Shown one piece after another: positions 17,033-24,956 of a stretch of 64,000 nt of DNA. The notes beneath the pieces were generated by a model that saw only the letters and a program-made list of their open reading frames with translations, was not told where the DNA came from and did not search any database. The position numbers and the translations under genes are program-made. The first letter of the stretch is position 1. Each line of letters opens with the position of its first letter. Source of the stretch: Phaeocystidibacter marisrubri (GTDB taxonomy: Bacteria > Bacteroidota > Bacteroidia > Flavobacteriales > Schleiferiaceae); contig NZ_WBVQ01000001.1 in the NCBI RefSeq assembly GCF_008933165.1, positions 682,001 to 746,000 of the forward strand, read 5' to 3'.

Positions 17033-18073
17033 ATGAAGGCTAGATGGATCAAACACGAATTACAGTTTCGTCAACCAGCAGGCACCAGCCGAGGTGTGCT
17101 CACCACAAAAGAAACGTTCTTCATTATCGTAAGAGAAGAAGGGAAGTATGGCATTGGTGAATGTGGATTGCTTCGTGGATTGAGTCCTGACGATGTCCCT
17201 GAATATGAAACCAAGTTGGATGAGGTTTGTAAGTACGTCAACAAAGGGATGAAGTACTGGTATCCTCGCTTGGCTGAATTCCCATCTATCCAGTTCGGTT
17301 TGGAGCAGGCTGTTCGCGATTTGAATACGTCCGAACCACTTTCTCTCTTCGATACTTTTTACAGTAGAGGAGAGGAAGGTCAACCTATTAATGGATTGAT
17401 CTGGATGGGGGATGAGGATTTTATGCGAAAGCAAGTTGATGAGAAGATTGAAGCCGGATTTCGTTGTTTGAAAATGAAAATTGGTGCTATTGATTGGGAT
17501 ACAGAACATCAGATTTTACAGTCTATTCGATCTAGATATTCAGCAGAAGAACTCGAATTGAGGGTAGATGCCAATGGTGCTTTTACACCAGAGAATGTGA
17601 TGCCTGTCCTTGAACAACTCAAAGCTCTGGATATACACAGTATTGAGCAGCCTATTAAAGCGGGACAATGGGATGAAATGGCAAAACTTTGCGCCAGTAC
17701 ACCTGTGGCAATTGCGTTGGATGAAGAGCTTATCGGAGTACACGACTACGAGAAACGTCAGCTTTTGTTGGATACCATTAAGCCTCAGTTCATCATTCTA
17801 AAACCTTCCTTTATTGGCGGGTGGACAGGAAGTAGAGATTGGATTACTCGAGCAGAGAAGGCTGACATCGGATGGTGGGTGACTTCTGCTCTCGAATCAA
17901 ACATAGGATTGAATGCCATTGCCGAATGGACCAGTACTCTGGGCGTGGAAATGGCTCAAGGATTAGGAACAGGTTCACTCTACACCAATAACATAGAAGG
18001 TCCACTCTACATTTACAAAGGCCATTTGGTTAAGGTTCAACGCGATTGGGATTTGAGCTTGTTCGATCTTTAG
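17033..18073 (+). CDS. menC: o-succinylbenzoate synthase
   Basis: 346 residues from ATG at 17033, two codons after a TTG in the same frame. An enolase-superfamily (muconate-lactonizing-like) fold: KMKIG (catalytic lysine) near 147, VDANGAF, IEQP and ALDEEL for metal binding, and ILKPSFIGGW with the second lysine. It dehydrates the MenD/MenH product to o-succinylbenzoate. End of the menaquinone run on this strand; the next enzyme, MenE, is encoded near 33370. Confidence 0.94.
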   Translation: MKARWIKHELQFRQPAGTSRGVLTTKETFFIIVREEGKYGIGECGLLRGLSPDDVPEYETKLDEVCKYVNKGMKYWYPRLAEFPSIQFGLEQAVRDLNTSEPLSLFDTFYSRGEEGQPINGLIWMGDEDFMRKQVDEKIEAGFRCLKMKIGAIDWDTEHQILQSIRSRYSAEELELRVDANGAFTPENVMPVLEQLKALDIHSIEQPIKAGQWDEMAKLCASTPVAIALDEELIGVHDYEKRQLLLDTIKPQFIILKPSFIGGWTGSRDWITRAEKADIGWWVTSALESNIGLNAIAEWTSTLGVEMAQGLGTGSLYTNNIEGPLYIYKGHLVKVQRDWDLSLFDL

Positions 18074-18129
18074 CGTGTGGAGTGATCTTTGATGGGAGAG
18101 TTGTATTTTGAACTACTCAAACCTCAGTT

Positions 18130-18960
18130 ATGAAAAAGCTCCTCGTTTTCGCTCTGTTTATTCCTGCTATTTCCTATTCTCAACCTTTTATTTCGCACGA
18201 TAAAATGGATGTCCGAATTTCCTATACGTCTGGAAATGCAGGATTTCAAAGAGAGTTTAATGCAGCGAATTATGAAGACTTTTTAGTTATTCCCTTTCAA
18301 TTGGAAGGAGTTACAAATGCGGAGTATTCACGACCATTTGAGAATCGATACCTCACGAATTCATATTCCATTGGTTTCCATTTTCCAATTTCATCGAGCA
18401 GGTTTTTTCTTGAAACAGATGTGATGTACAGCGAAGGTGAATACTATTCTGATTTCTTCGGACCGTCTACCTACAACGGAAATACGCCACTTAATAAATT
18501 GCAGGTAAGCGAAAGTATGACGTATAAGGCCGGAGGTTTGGGGCTAGGGGTTGATTTTTTAAGTGATGAAGAGTTCGATTTGGAACTTGTTTTTAAGATC
18601 TATGCTGGCAATAGGACTTGGAAGCTGGAGTCCACCTTAATGGATATGACCGACGAAAAACCGCATGAAGCATTAGAATCATCTGAATTTAATTTTCAGC
18701 ACTCTTTGTCGATTCGTTGGGGGCAAACCATTGTTCCCCGCTTTGGCTATTTCATAGGATTTGGAGTCTTTCAAGGATACTCCTATGAATTGGACGAAGT
18801 CTATCGCACAGAATTATCATCGGGTCAGTATGATGTAAAAGATGGGACGAATATCCGATATCACTATATGAGCGGTACTCAAGTTGATGATATTGAGAAG
18901 GATGTTTTAAAGGTCTCAGAGCTTTCTATCCAATTTGGATTGTTTTACACGTTGGAGTGA
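18130..18960 (+). CDS. probable outer-membrane beta-barrel protein
   Basis: 276 residues with a signal peptide (KKLLVFALFIPAISYSQ). The rest has alternating aromatic/hydrophobic strands separated by polar turns, with segments such as SYSIGFHFPI, GLGLGVDF and FGYFIGFGVFQGYSY, and ends in an aromatic-rich strand (IQFGLFYTLE), as expected for a barrel in the outer membrane. No specific family is recognised. Confidence 0.7.
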   Translation: MKKLLVFALFIPAISYSQPFISHDKMDVRISYTSGNAGFQREFNAANYEDFLVIPFQLEGVTNAEYSRPFENRYLTNSYSIGFHFPISSSRFFLETDVMYSEGEYYSDFFGPSTYNGNTPLNKLQVSESMTYKAGGLGLGVDFLSDEEFDLELVFKIYAGNRTWKLESTLMDMTDEKPHEALESSEFNFQHSLSIRWGQTIVPRFGYFIGFGVFQGYSYELDEVYRTELSSGQYDVKDGTNIRYHYMSGTQVDDIEKDVLKVSELSIQFGLFYTLE

Positions 18961-18973
18961 AGTATTCGAATGA

Positions 18974-19510
18974 CTAGAGTTGCTCAATCATTTTAGCCAG
19001 TGCATTCACTGTGTTTTGATTCCTCGTGGTAGCACGCTGTCCCAGAATCTTTTCTAGAACATTGTTGTTGATAGATGGCTTCGCAAGCGATTTCGGATAG
19101 GATAGGTACACGGCTCTGCCAACCACTTTTAGCGATTCTTCTAATCCGAGCTTTTCTCGCAATCGGTTCACTTCTGTTGCACTTGGTGCTGTTTCGAGTA
19201 AGGTGATGTAGGCTTTGTGATCTTCGGGAAGTTGGACAAATACCGTGTTCATATCCGACTGAACACTTTTCCATTCTTCAGGCGAAAACAACATGGTTGG
19301 AACTTCAAATCCGGTGCTTCCTAGAATGGCATTCTCAAGATCACTCTTTAAAACTTCGTCTTCCGATTGAAAAACGGCATTTCCACTCTGGATGTACGTT
19401 TTCACATTATGTAACCCGATGGATTCGTAGCATTCACGGAGTTGAGCCATTGGTATTTTCTTATGCCCGCCAACATTGATACCTCGGAGAAGATGGATGA
19501 ATGTTTTCAT
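18974..19510 (-). CDS. DUF1697 family protein
   Basis: 178 residues. It shows the DUF1697 signature: FIHLLRGINVGGHKKIPMAQ at the start, ESIGLHNVKTYIQSGNAVFQ, and the end ILGQRATTRNQNTVNALAKM. The family is widespread and small, with unknown function. It ends 13 bp from the convergent beta-barrel gene. A decayed second copy lies at 22777-22991. The ATG sits 10 bp inside the left 220-bp direct repeat. Confidence 0.92.
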   Translation of the reverse strand: MKTFIHLLRGINVGGHKKIPMAQLRECYESIGLHNVKTYIQSGNAVFQSEDEVLKSDLENAILGSTGFEVPTMLFSPEEWKSVQSDMNTVFVQLPEDHKAYITLLETAPSATEVNRLREKLGLEESLKVVGRAVYLSYPKSLAKPSINNNVLEKILGQRATTRNQNTVNALAKMIEQL

Positions 19511-19720
19511 GTCCTCAAGGTACTGCTAATTGTGAACGCCAAAGTTGTGCAGGGTTGATGTGTCCTGTAAATGTATCGCTGTAGATGGTAGTTGCCGGTC
19601 TGTTAAACCCATCGCTGTCATCTGTCTCTTCGAGAATGCCCGTAAGTGCAACTCTCAATTCGGTTTCAAATTGACCTTCAAATTCTGGAAAAATGTACGT
19701 TGCTTGATGCTTAGGAGGGA
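19501..19720. repeat. 220-bp direct repeat, left copy
   Basis: Matches 22982-23201 at a constant offset of 3481 bp with no gaps; I count roughly ten substitutions, so about 95% identity. It begins with the ATGTTTTCAT that includes the DUF1697 start codon (minus strand) and ends at GGAGGGA, after which the sequences diverge at once. Confidence 0.95.
19515..19720 (-). pseudogene. 3' fragment of the WG-repeat protein gene
   Basis: Read on the minus strand this fragment encodes the last roughly 68 residues of the WG-repeat protein at 22996-24900, including FPEFEGQFETELRVALTG and TFTGHINPAQLWRSQLAVP with the stop. The frame is intact and the few amino-acid changes are mild (R to Q, L to F, S to N, V to L), but it has no start and no upstream body. 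Confidence 0.9.
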
Positions 19721-19814
19721 AACATATCAGTAAGTATTGAAACTTTTTTCAGTTCATAATTACGTGAGAATAAATAATTTCCGAAAATCAACTTCAGCTT
19801 GACTCATTACAACG

Positions 19815-21815
19815 ATGAAGATTAATGTTCTAAATTCTCTGCTGTATTCATTTTTTCTGGGAATGTCTGTAGTTTGCTTTGCTCAAGAACAAGAAAGATC
19901 TCACGCCCTAGGTGCTGAAGTGCTTTCTGAATCACCTAATGGTGTGATCTCAGTATCACCGCAACTATACGAAAGAATAAAAGCATGGCTTGCTATAGAA
20001 GAAATACCTCTAGATCATTTCCTAGCAAGTTCAGAACTTCCACAGGGTGAAGTACAAGAATTCCTCAATCAATTCAATGTAACGTTTTCGAAAACCGGTT
20101 CAGATTGTATTTGTGCGACGATCCGACCTAACATAGTGTATTCATATCGTACAATCGACCCAAATCAATGGACGGACAACCATGAAGTAGTCGATGACGG
20201 TGACTGGTTTGGAGGAGCTTATCGAAAAACGACACGCTTAATGGATGGTCCTGGTATGAATCTCGATTTGTACTTCTATTGGGATGACGGAGCCTTTAAC
20301 ACTTCTATTGAAATCAAAGAATCTTTGATTCAAGTAGAACTATTAAATCTTTGCACACAATTATTTTATCGCAATAGTGAGTGTTTTTGTGAGAAGCCTC
20401 TTCGCGTCTCGAGTCGCGCTTACTACAATTATAACTATGACTCCAGATCTTATGGTTTGTTTACGAGCCATGGCAGAGCAGGAGAATTAGATTTTGGATT
20501 TTCTACTTTGGTTCTTGATCTCGAGCCGAATATCAATGGTCAGAACATTTTCTCAGAGTTAGATGTCAAGAGCTTCGAAATTTACAATGGCTATTGGAAA
20601 GCATGGATTAATCCTAATTGGAAGGGCTACCTTAAATTCGGAGGAGAACTTGCAAAAACCATTTACGGTATTGCCACGATATCACCTACTGGAGCTATTG
20701 TAAAAAAAGATAGTACTGGAAATGTAGGCGCATCCCCCCCACCTTCATTTCCTGTTTCGAACTTAAGTGATTTATCCAACGCCCTAAACGGATTAGGCAC
20801 TAAGTATTCAATTTACACGAGTTCATTACCTGGTTCGGGAAATAGAGCATATTCTTCTATAACTTATCTCAAGTCGAACATCCCGAAGGTTATTCTACAT
20901 GTTGGACAAGCCAAAGTCTACGCTGACGGAAGTGGAACTTCTGGACATGTAGATATTGATTTCGGTAGCACCTATCAGGCCACTCATGTTGTTGGATTTC
21001 ACGACATCGGTTACAGCGATGAAATGACCCCAATTTCTGAAGGGCAATGTTGTAATGAAGATTATGGATTCTGGTGGTATTCAGAAGATTATTCCAAAAT
21101 TGGAATTGCAAACGTTCAAACAGATATTGCAAATCTGCTCAACTATGGTGGTGTCTTTAGATGGTATAACGCATATCCCATTACGCTTACACTTCATTCA
21201 AGTGGGATTCCAGCTTACATTAATTCATCTACTAGACAGATAAGTAGAGTACGCGAGAACGCCGGAGAGGTTGAAGGAGACGAGACGTGTCGTTGTAAAA
21301 GCTTAGAGTATCGCCCTAACGAAAGACTAGTACCACGGATCGTAGCAAATTCATTAGAATACTGTAGACAATCATTCACAATTCACGATGCAACATACCC
21401 CAATTTAGTTCAACTGTTTCCTAACGTGGAATCTAGATGGCGACTAAATGGTGTAGACATTCCGGGTTCTACAAACTCTAGTTCTGTAACGGTTAATGGT
21501 CCGGGAACATATTCACTTGTTTATGTAGACTTGGTCTCAGGTTATTGTCAAACTATTGATGCCGTTGAAATAACACAATGCGTGGGAAAACACGATTTCG
21601 GTTCAATTCAAGTTTTGAATGGTTCAATCTATATCAACACAGATAATCAAATGGATCGGGTAGATATTTTTACACTCGATGGCAGATTAATATCTTCAAA
21701 CCACGCTGACTCTCATATCTTGAGCATGCAAAATTCGAAATTGGCTCAAGGTGTTTATATTGTTAAGGTCCTACTCCATAATGGAGAGTACATTGTTGAA
21801 AGAATTGTTCTATGA
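19815..21815 (+). CDS. T9SS-secreted protein of unknown function
   Basis: 666 residues with a signal peptide (residues 1-23, ending CFAQE). The last about 75 residues form a type A T9SS sorting domain: DRVDIFTLDGRLISS, followed by AQGVYIVKVLLHNGEYIVER and a short basic/hydrophobic end. It is therefore probably exported across the outer membrane and cut or attached at the surface. The middle is rich in Tyr, Asn and Ser, with several cysteine pairs (CICATI, CFCEKP, CCNEDYGFWW, CRCKS) but no known domain. It overlaps the next gene by four bases. It lies inside the segment bounded by the 220-bp direct repeats. Confidence 0.85.
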   Translation: MKINVLNSLLYSFFLGMSVVCFAQEQERSHALGAEVLSESPNGVISVSPQLYERIKAWLAIEEIPLDHFLASSELPQGEVQEFLNQFNVTFSKTGSDCICATIRPNIVYSYRTIDPNQWTDNHEVVDDGDWFGGAYRKTTRLMDGPGMNLDLYFYWDDGAFNTSIEIKESLIQVELLNLCTQLFYRNSECFCEKPLRVSSRAYYNYNYDSRSYGLFTSHGRAGELDFGFSTLVLDLEPNINGQNIFSELDVKSFEIYNGYWKAWINPNWKGYLKFGGELAKTIYGIATISPTGAIVKKDSTGNVGASPPPSFPVSNLSDLSNALNGLGTKYSIYTSSLPGSGNRAYSSITYLKSNIPKVILHVGQAKVYADGSGTSGHVDIDFGSTYQATHVVGFHDIGYSDEMTPISEGQCCNEDYGFWWYSEDYSKIGIANVQTDIANLLNYGGVFRWYNAYPITLTLHSSGIPAYINSSTRQISRVRENAGEVEGDETCRCKSLEYRPNERLVPRIVANSLEYCRQSFTIHDATYPNLVQLFPNVESRWRLNGVDIPGSTNSSSVTVNGPGTYSLVYVDLVSGYCQTIDAVEITQCVGKHDFGSIQVLNGSIYINTDNQMDRVDIFTLDGRLISSNHADSHILSMQNSKLAQGVYIVKVLLHNGEYIVERIVL

Positions 21816-22708
21816 TTAGAACTTTAGCCACGGCTTTACTTTTATTTCCTAGTATCTGTTTGGCTCAATTCCATAATCCATGGAACGTTGAGGTAGGTTT
21901 TGATATTGGTCCAAGCAACTTGGCCTTAGATGATCAGCTTCCTTCAGAGAAGAACTATTTGCAAAGTCCATTTCAAGTTCCTTACGACACTTCTCAGTAT
22001 TTATTTGCGCATGATTACCGAGGAATTTGGATACGTTCTCAGGGTAGGATTGATTTGGGAATTAATTTTCAATTCACTCATGAAGATGGTTATACGTTTG
22101 GATTGGGATATAAAACTGGATTCGTACCGAATGCTAAACCAAGGGTATATAATCGATCAACGGGACTTGGAGAAAGTTATAGTCGCTCGCTTGAGATAGC
22201 ATTCAACTCCGTACAAACTCAATTCGGATGGGATTTCTTTCATGAACGATGGAATATCTCAAAGTCCCACACTCTGAGACTTATGGGATACGTAGGGTAT
22301 TCTTGGATGAGCGTAAATGACGACTATACTTACCATTATGTCGAACATAATGGTTCGAATGAGATGGAAGTCAACTCCGAGGAAAGCTTCACTTGGACTG
22401 CTGGCGGTATAAATTGGGGTTTTGGACTGAATTACCTGTGGTTTCCTAATAAGAATCGTCAAGGAATAGGTTTAGGCATTACAGCACGTTTTGAACGTCA
22501 TTATATGCAGTACCAAGAGATGAATCGTAACTCGTACATTCTCAATGGATCAGATGAAATGCCATCGTTATCAAAGAAAGAAATTTTCTATGTGTTTGAC
22601 GGTGAGACATCATCGAATAACAATTCTTCTACGCATTTTGAAAAGGTCACCTCTCATATGGATAATCTGCATGTCGGACTTCTCATATGTTACAGATTTG
22701 GGAGATAA
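21812..22708 (+). CDS. probable outer-membrane beta-barrel protein, coupled to T9SS cargo
   Basis: 298 residues. A signal peptide (LATALLLFPSICLAQ) is followed by strands with regular aromatic residues (WNVEVGFDIG, GRIDLGINFQFTH, FGLGYKTGF, FGLNYLWFP, and the last strand LHVGLLICYRFGR), a typical outer-membrane barrel. Its ATG overlaps the stop of the T9SS-cargo gene (ATGA), so the two are translated together and probably work together at the surface. It has no match to a family I know. Confidence 0.75.
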   Translation: MIRTLATALLLFPSICLAQFHNPWNVEVGFDIGPSNLALDDQLPSEKNYLQSPFQVPYDTSQYLFAHDYRGIWIRSQGRIDLGINFQFTHEDGYTFGLGYKTGFVPNAKPRVYNRSTGLGESYSRSLEIAFNSVQTQFGWDFFHERWNISKSHTLRLMGYVGYSWMSVNDDYTYHYVEHNGSNEMEVNSEESFTWTAGGINWGFGLNYLWFPNKNRQGIGLGITARFERHYMQYQEMNRNSYILNGSDEMPSLSKKEIFYVFDGETSSNNNSSTHFEKVTSHMDNLHVGLLICYRFGR

Positions 22709-22776
22709 AGTCTATTCGATTGATAATGAAGAGGGTTTAGTTTAAGCGGTGTGTCGAGTAATGGAGGGTAATACAA

Positions 22777-22991
22777 CTACAAGTCGATGCCTATCTCTTG
22801 GTGTACCAAAATGATTTTTTCCAATACAATGGTGGTGATGTCTGGATTCGTTTGAAACACCACATTTCCACTATAGATTTTCAATTAGACGTACTGAAGT
22901 CCCGCAGATTCATAGCATTCTCTCAGCGGTGACATAGGGATTTTCTTGTGTTTCCCAACACTGATGCCTCAGAGAAGATGGATGTTTTCAT
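22777..22991 (-). pseudogene. decayed DUF1697 gene fragment
   Basis: Minus-strand reading gives MKTSIF and then, after a frameshift and an in-frame stop, GISVGKHKKIPMSPLRECYE, SAGLQYV, another stop, and IYSGNVVFQTNPDITTIVLE. These align with the first 65 or so residues of the intact DUF1697 gene (GINVGGHKKIPMAQLRECYE, IQSGNAVFQ). The rest of the gene is lost. Similarity to the intact copy is clearly lower than that of the flanking 220-bp repeats. Confidence 0.88.
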
Positions 22992-23201
22992 GTCCTCAAG
23001 GTACTGCTACTTGTGAACGCCAAAGTTGTGCAGGGTTGATGTGTCCTGTAAATGTATCGCTGTAGATGGTAGTTGCTGGTCTGCTGAACCCATCGCTGTC
23101 ATCTGTCTCTTCGAGAATGCCTGTAAGTGCAACTCTCAATTCGGTTTCAAGTTGACCTTCAAATTCTGGAAAGATGTACGTTGCACGATGCTTGGGAGGG
23201 A
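22982..23201. repeat. 220-bp direct repeat, right copy
   Basis: Right-hand partner of 19501-19720. It covers the first 10 bp of the DUF1697 pseudogene and the last 206 bp of the intact WG-repeat gene. Between the two copies lie 3261 bp with the T9SS cargo gene, the barrel gene and the DUF1697 remnant. Confidence 0.95.
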
Positions 23202-24900
23202 TGCGCAAGGGATAACGTGAATTGCCACACCAAGATGTTGGAAAGTGGGTGATTTGCCTCCAGTTTCCACTAGCATCTTTGGCTTCAATAGAAATGAATA
23301 ATTCGCCATCTAGTGAACGAAGGTTTGCATCACTCGAATGCATTCCATTCACAATATGAACCATCATTCCACTGGATTTTAACTCGGTGGGAGGAGACCA
23401 TAATTCCAAGTAAAGCTCACGTTTTTTAGGGGCTTCAACGTATTCAAAATGGCCATCCATGCTGTACATGGCTCTGCTAGCGCTATCAGGACGTATGGGA
23501 GGGTTAAATCGCAGCATTCGGATGTGATGATCAACGTTTACGGGGGAATAAGGAACGTCGTGCAAAAAGCCCAATCGGGTGTTATCCGTCTTTATGAAAC
23601 CGCTTTTCACATCTTGTGTGGCAGCATACCACTTATTGGAGAGGGGAGTAGGAGTGATGATGTCGTACTCCGCGGGCACTAGGTTGCCTGAAGTAAGATC
23701 CCATAAGCCATACAATCGTTTCGAAGCACGAAGGTGAAAGTCAGAGGTGTTTCTTGAGAAGCGAATCACACCTTCATTGAGAACGTGGGGATCGGCAAAA
23801 TTGCTAAATGTCATTCGGTTCGATATTCGTCCATTCTCATTTACAGAATACCATTCATCCTTATACATGGCTCCTGTATATCCACCCGTAAACGGAGGAG
23901 TAGCAAACTGCTGTTGATTAATCGGAATGATAAACCCATCAAAAACGAAATTTCCAACCTTGTCAAAATCTTCGTCACACAACCACCAGTCGTGTTCACT
24001 GTTGCGCACTAACATGCGGTTGTCAACTATTCCAGTAGCCATTTTAATGGAGTCTGGAAAGGGTGTAAACGTACCGTCGTCTTCTAAGATGGCAAGAATC
24101 GTTGCCGAGTTGTTGGTGTTTTCTGAGGGAGGACGGTCTTCCAAATAGATGCGGGTTATGGCCTTATCGTCATTGAAATGAAGTTCGTGTACGTATGAGT
24201 AAGCATCGAGAATAGAGTTGTTAAAGGTGCCCGTTACATGGCCTTCTTCGTCAAGGATGTCAACTTCTATAAAAGCATCGGAGGAACGCGCAATCAACAT
24301 TCGATCTCCGGCTGAATAAAATTCGTCGTTGGGTTGTTTCGTGTATAGAACTTCGCCTTCATCATTGATGAGTCGTGATTCGGTTATTTCCTCTTCATTT
24401 CTATAGCTCACCACAAATAAATGAGGTAAAATGGCGTAAGCAGATCCTCCGGTGGCAGAGTGTATGATCTCATTTTCGTTATTCAGTAACACCAAATCCA
24501 TGGAGGGATTCAACACTACAAGAAGGACATCGGAGTTTGCGTATTCAATCGCTTGGTGGACATTGCGGTAGAGGAATTCACCATTTCGCAGGAGTACCGA
24601 AGGTTTTTCCGATTCATAGACAATAGCTCGTCCATCTTTGAAAGGACGGGCGAATTCAAATTTGGGTTGAAATACCCAGTTTCCGTTGGAGTTGATGAAT
24701 CCGTAATAACCTCCTTCTCGAACGGCCGCAAGACCTTCTGAAAAGTCATAGGCCTTGTGAAATCTAGGATGAATCACCCACTCTCCCTCTTCATTCATGT
24801 ATCCCCACTTCCCATTCTCCCCGCAAATTGGGAAGAGCAACTGGGCGCTGAGCACTGTGCTGAGAACAAGGAAAAAGGCGAGTAGTGTAATGCGTTTCAT
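22996..24900 (-). CDS. exported WG-repeat protein
   Basis: 634 residues from ATG at 24900, chosen because it opens straight into a signal peptide (MKRITLLAFFLVLSTVLSAQ). Two or three WG repeats follow (GKWGYMNEEGEWVIHPRF, then YYGFINSNGNWVFQPKF), each beginning with a W/Y-G pair and ending in a P-x-F/Y strand; weaker copies continue (GLWDLTSGNLVPAEYD near 430). A separate C-terminal region of about 170 residues ends INPAQLWRSQVAVP and is shared with the next gene. Function unknown; WG repeats are thought to bind proteins. Probably paralogous to 24957-26954. Confidence 0.88.
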   Translation of the reverse strand: MKRITLLAFFLVLSTVLSAQLLFPICGENGKWGYMNEEGEWVIHPRFHKAYDFSEGLAAVREGGYYGFINSNGNWVFQPKFEFARPFKDGRAIVYESEKPSVLLRNGEFLYRNVHQAIEYANSDVLLVVLNPSMDLVLLNNENEIIHSATGGSAYAILPHLFVVSYRNEEEITESRLINDEGEVLYTKQPNDEFYSAGDRMLIARSSDAFIEVDILDEEGHVTGTFNNSILDAYSYVHELHFNDDKAITRIYLEDRPPSENTNNSATILAILEDDGTFTPFPDSIKMATGIVDNRMLVRNSEHDWWLCDEDFDKVGNFVFDGFIIPINQQQFATPPFTGGYTGAMYKDEWYSVNENGRISNRMTFSNFADPHVLNEGVIRFSRNTSDFHLRASKRLYGLWDLTSGNLVPAEYDIITPTPLSNKWYAATQDVKSGFIKTDNTRLGFLHDVPYSPVNVDHHIRMLRFNPPIRPDSASRAMYSMDGHFEYVEAPKKRELYLELWSPPTELKSSGMMVHIVNGMHSSDANLRSLDGELFISIEAKDASGNWRQITHFPTSWCGNSRYPLRIPPKHRATYIFPEFEGQLETELRVALTGILEETDDSDGFSRPATTIYSDTFTGHINPAQLWRSQVAVP

Positions 24901-24956
24901 CTTGAAGATGTAGTTTGGAAGGATGGGAGGCAAGTATCGTTCCGAAAATTTCCTGT

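Noticed and set aside
19545-19733. Plus-strand frame of 62 residues, nearly identical to one at 23026-23220
   Set aside because: Both are antisense shadows of the WG-repeat gene 3' end; the similarity is explained by the 220-bp duplication.
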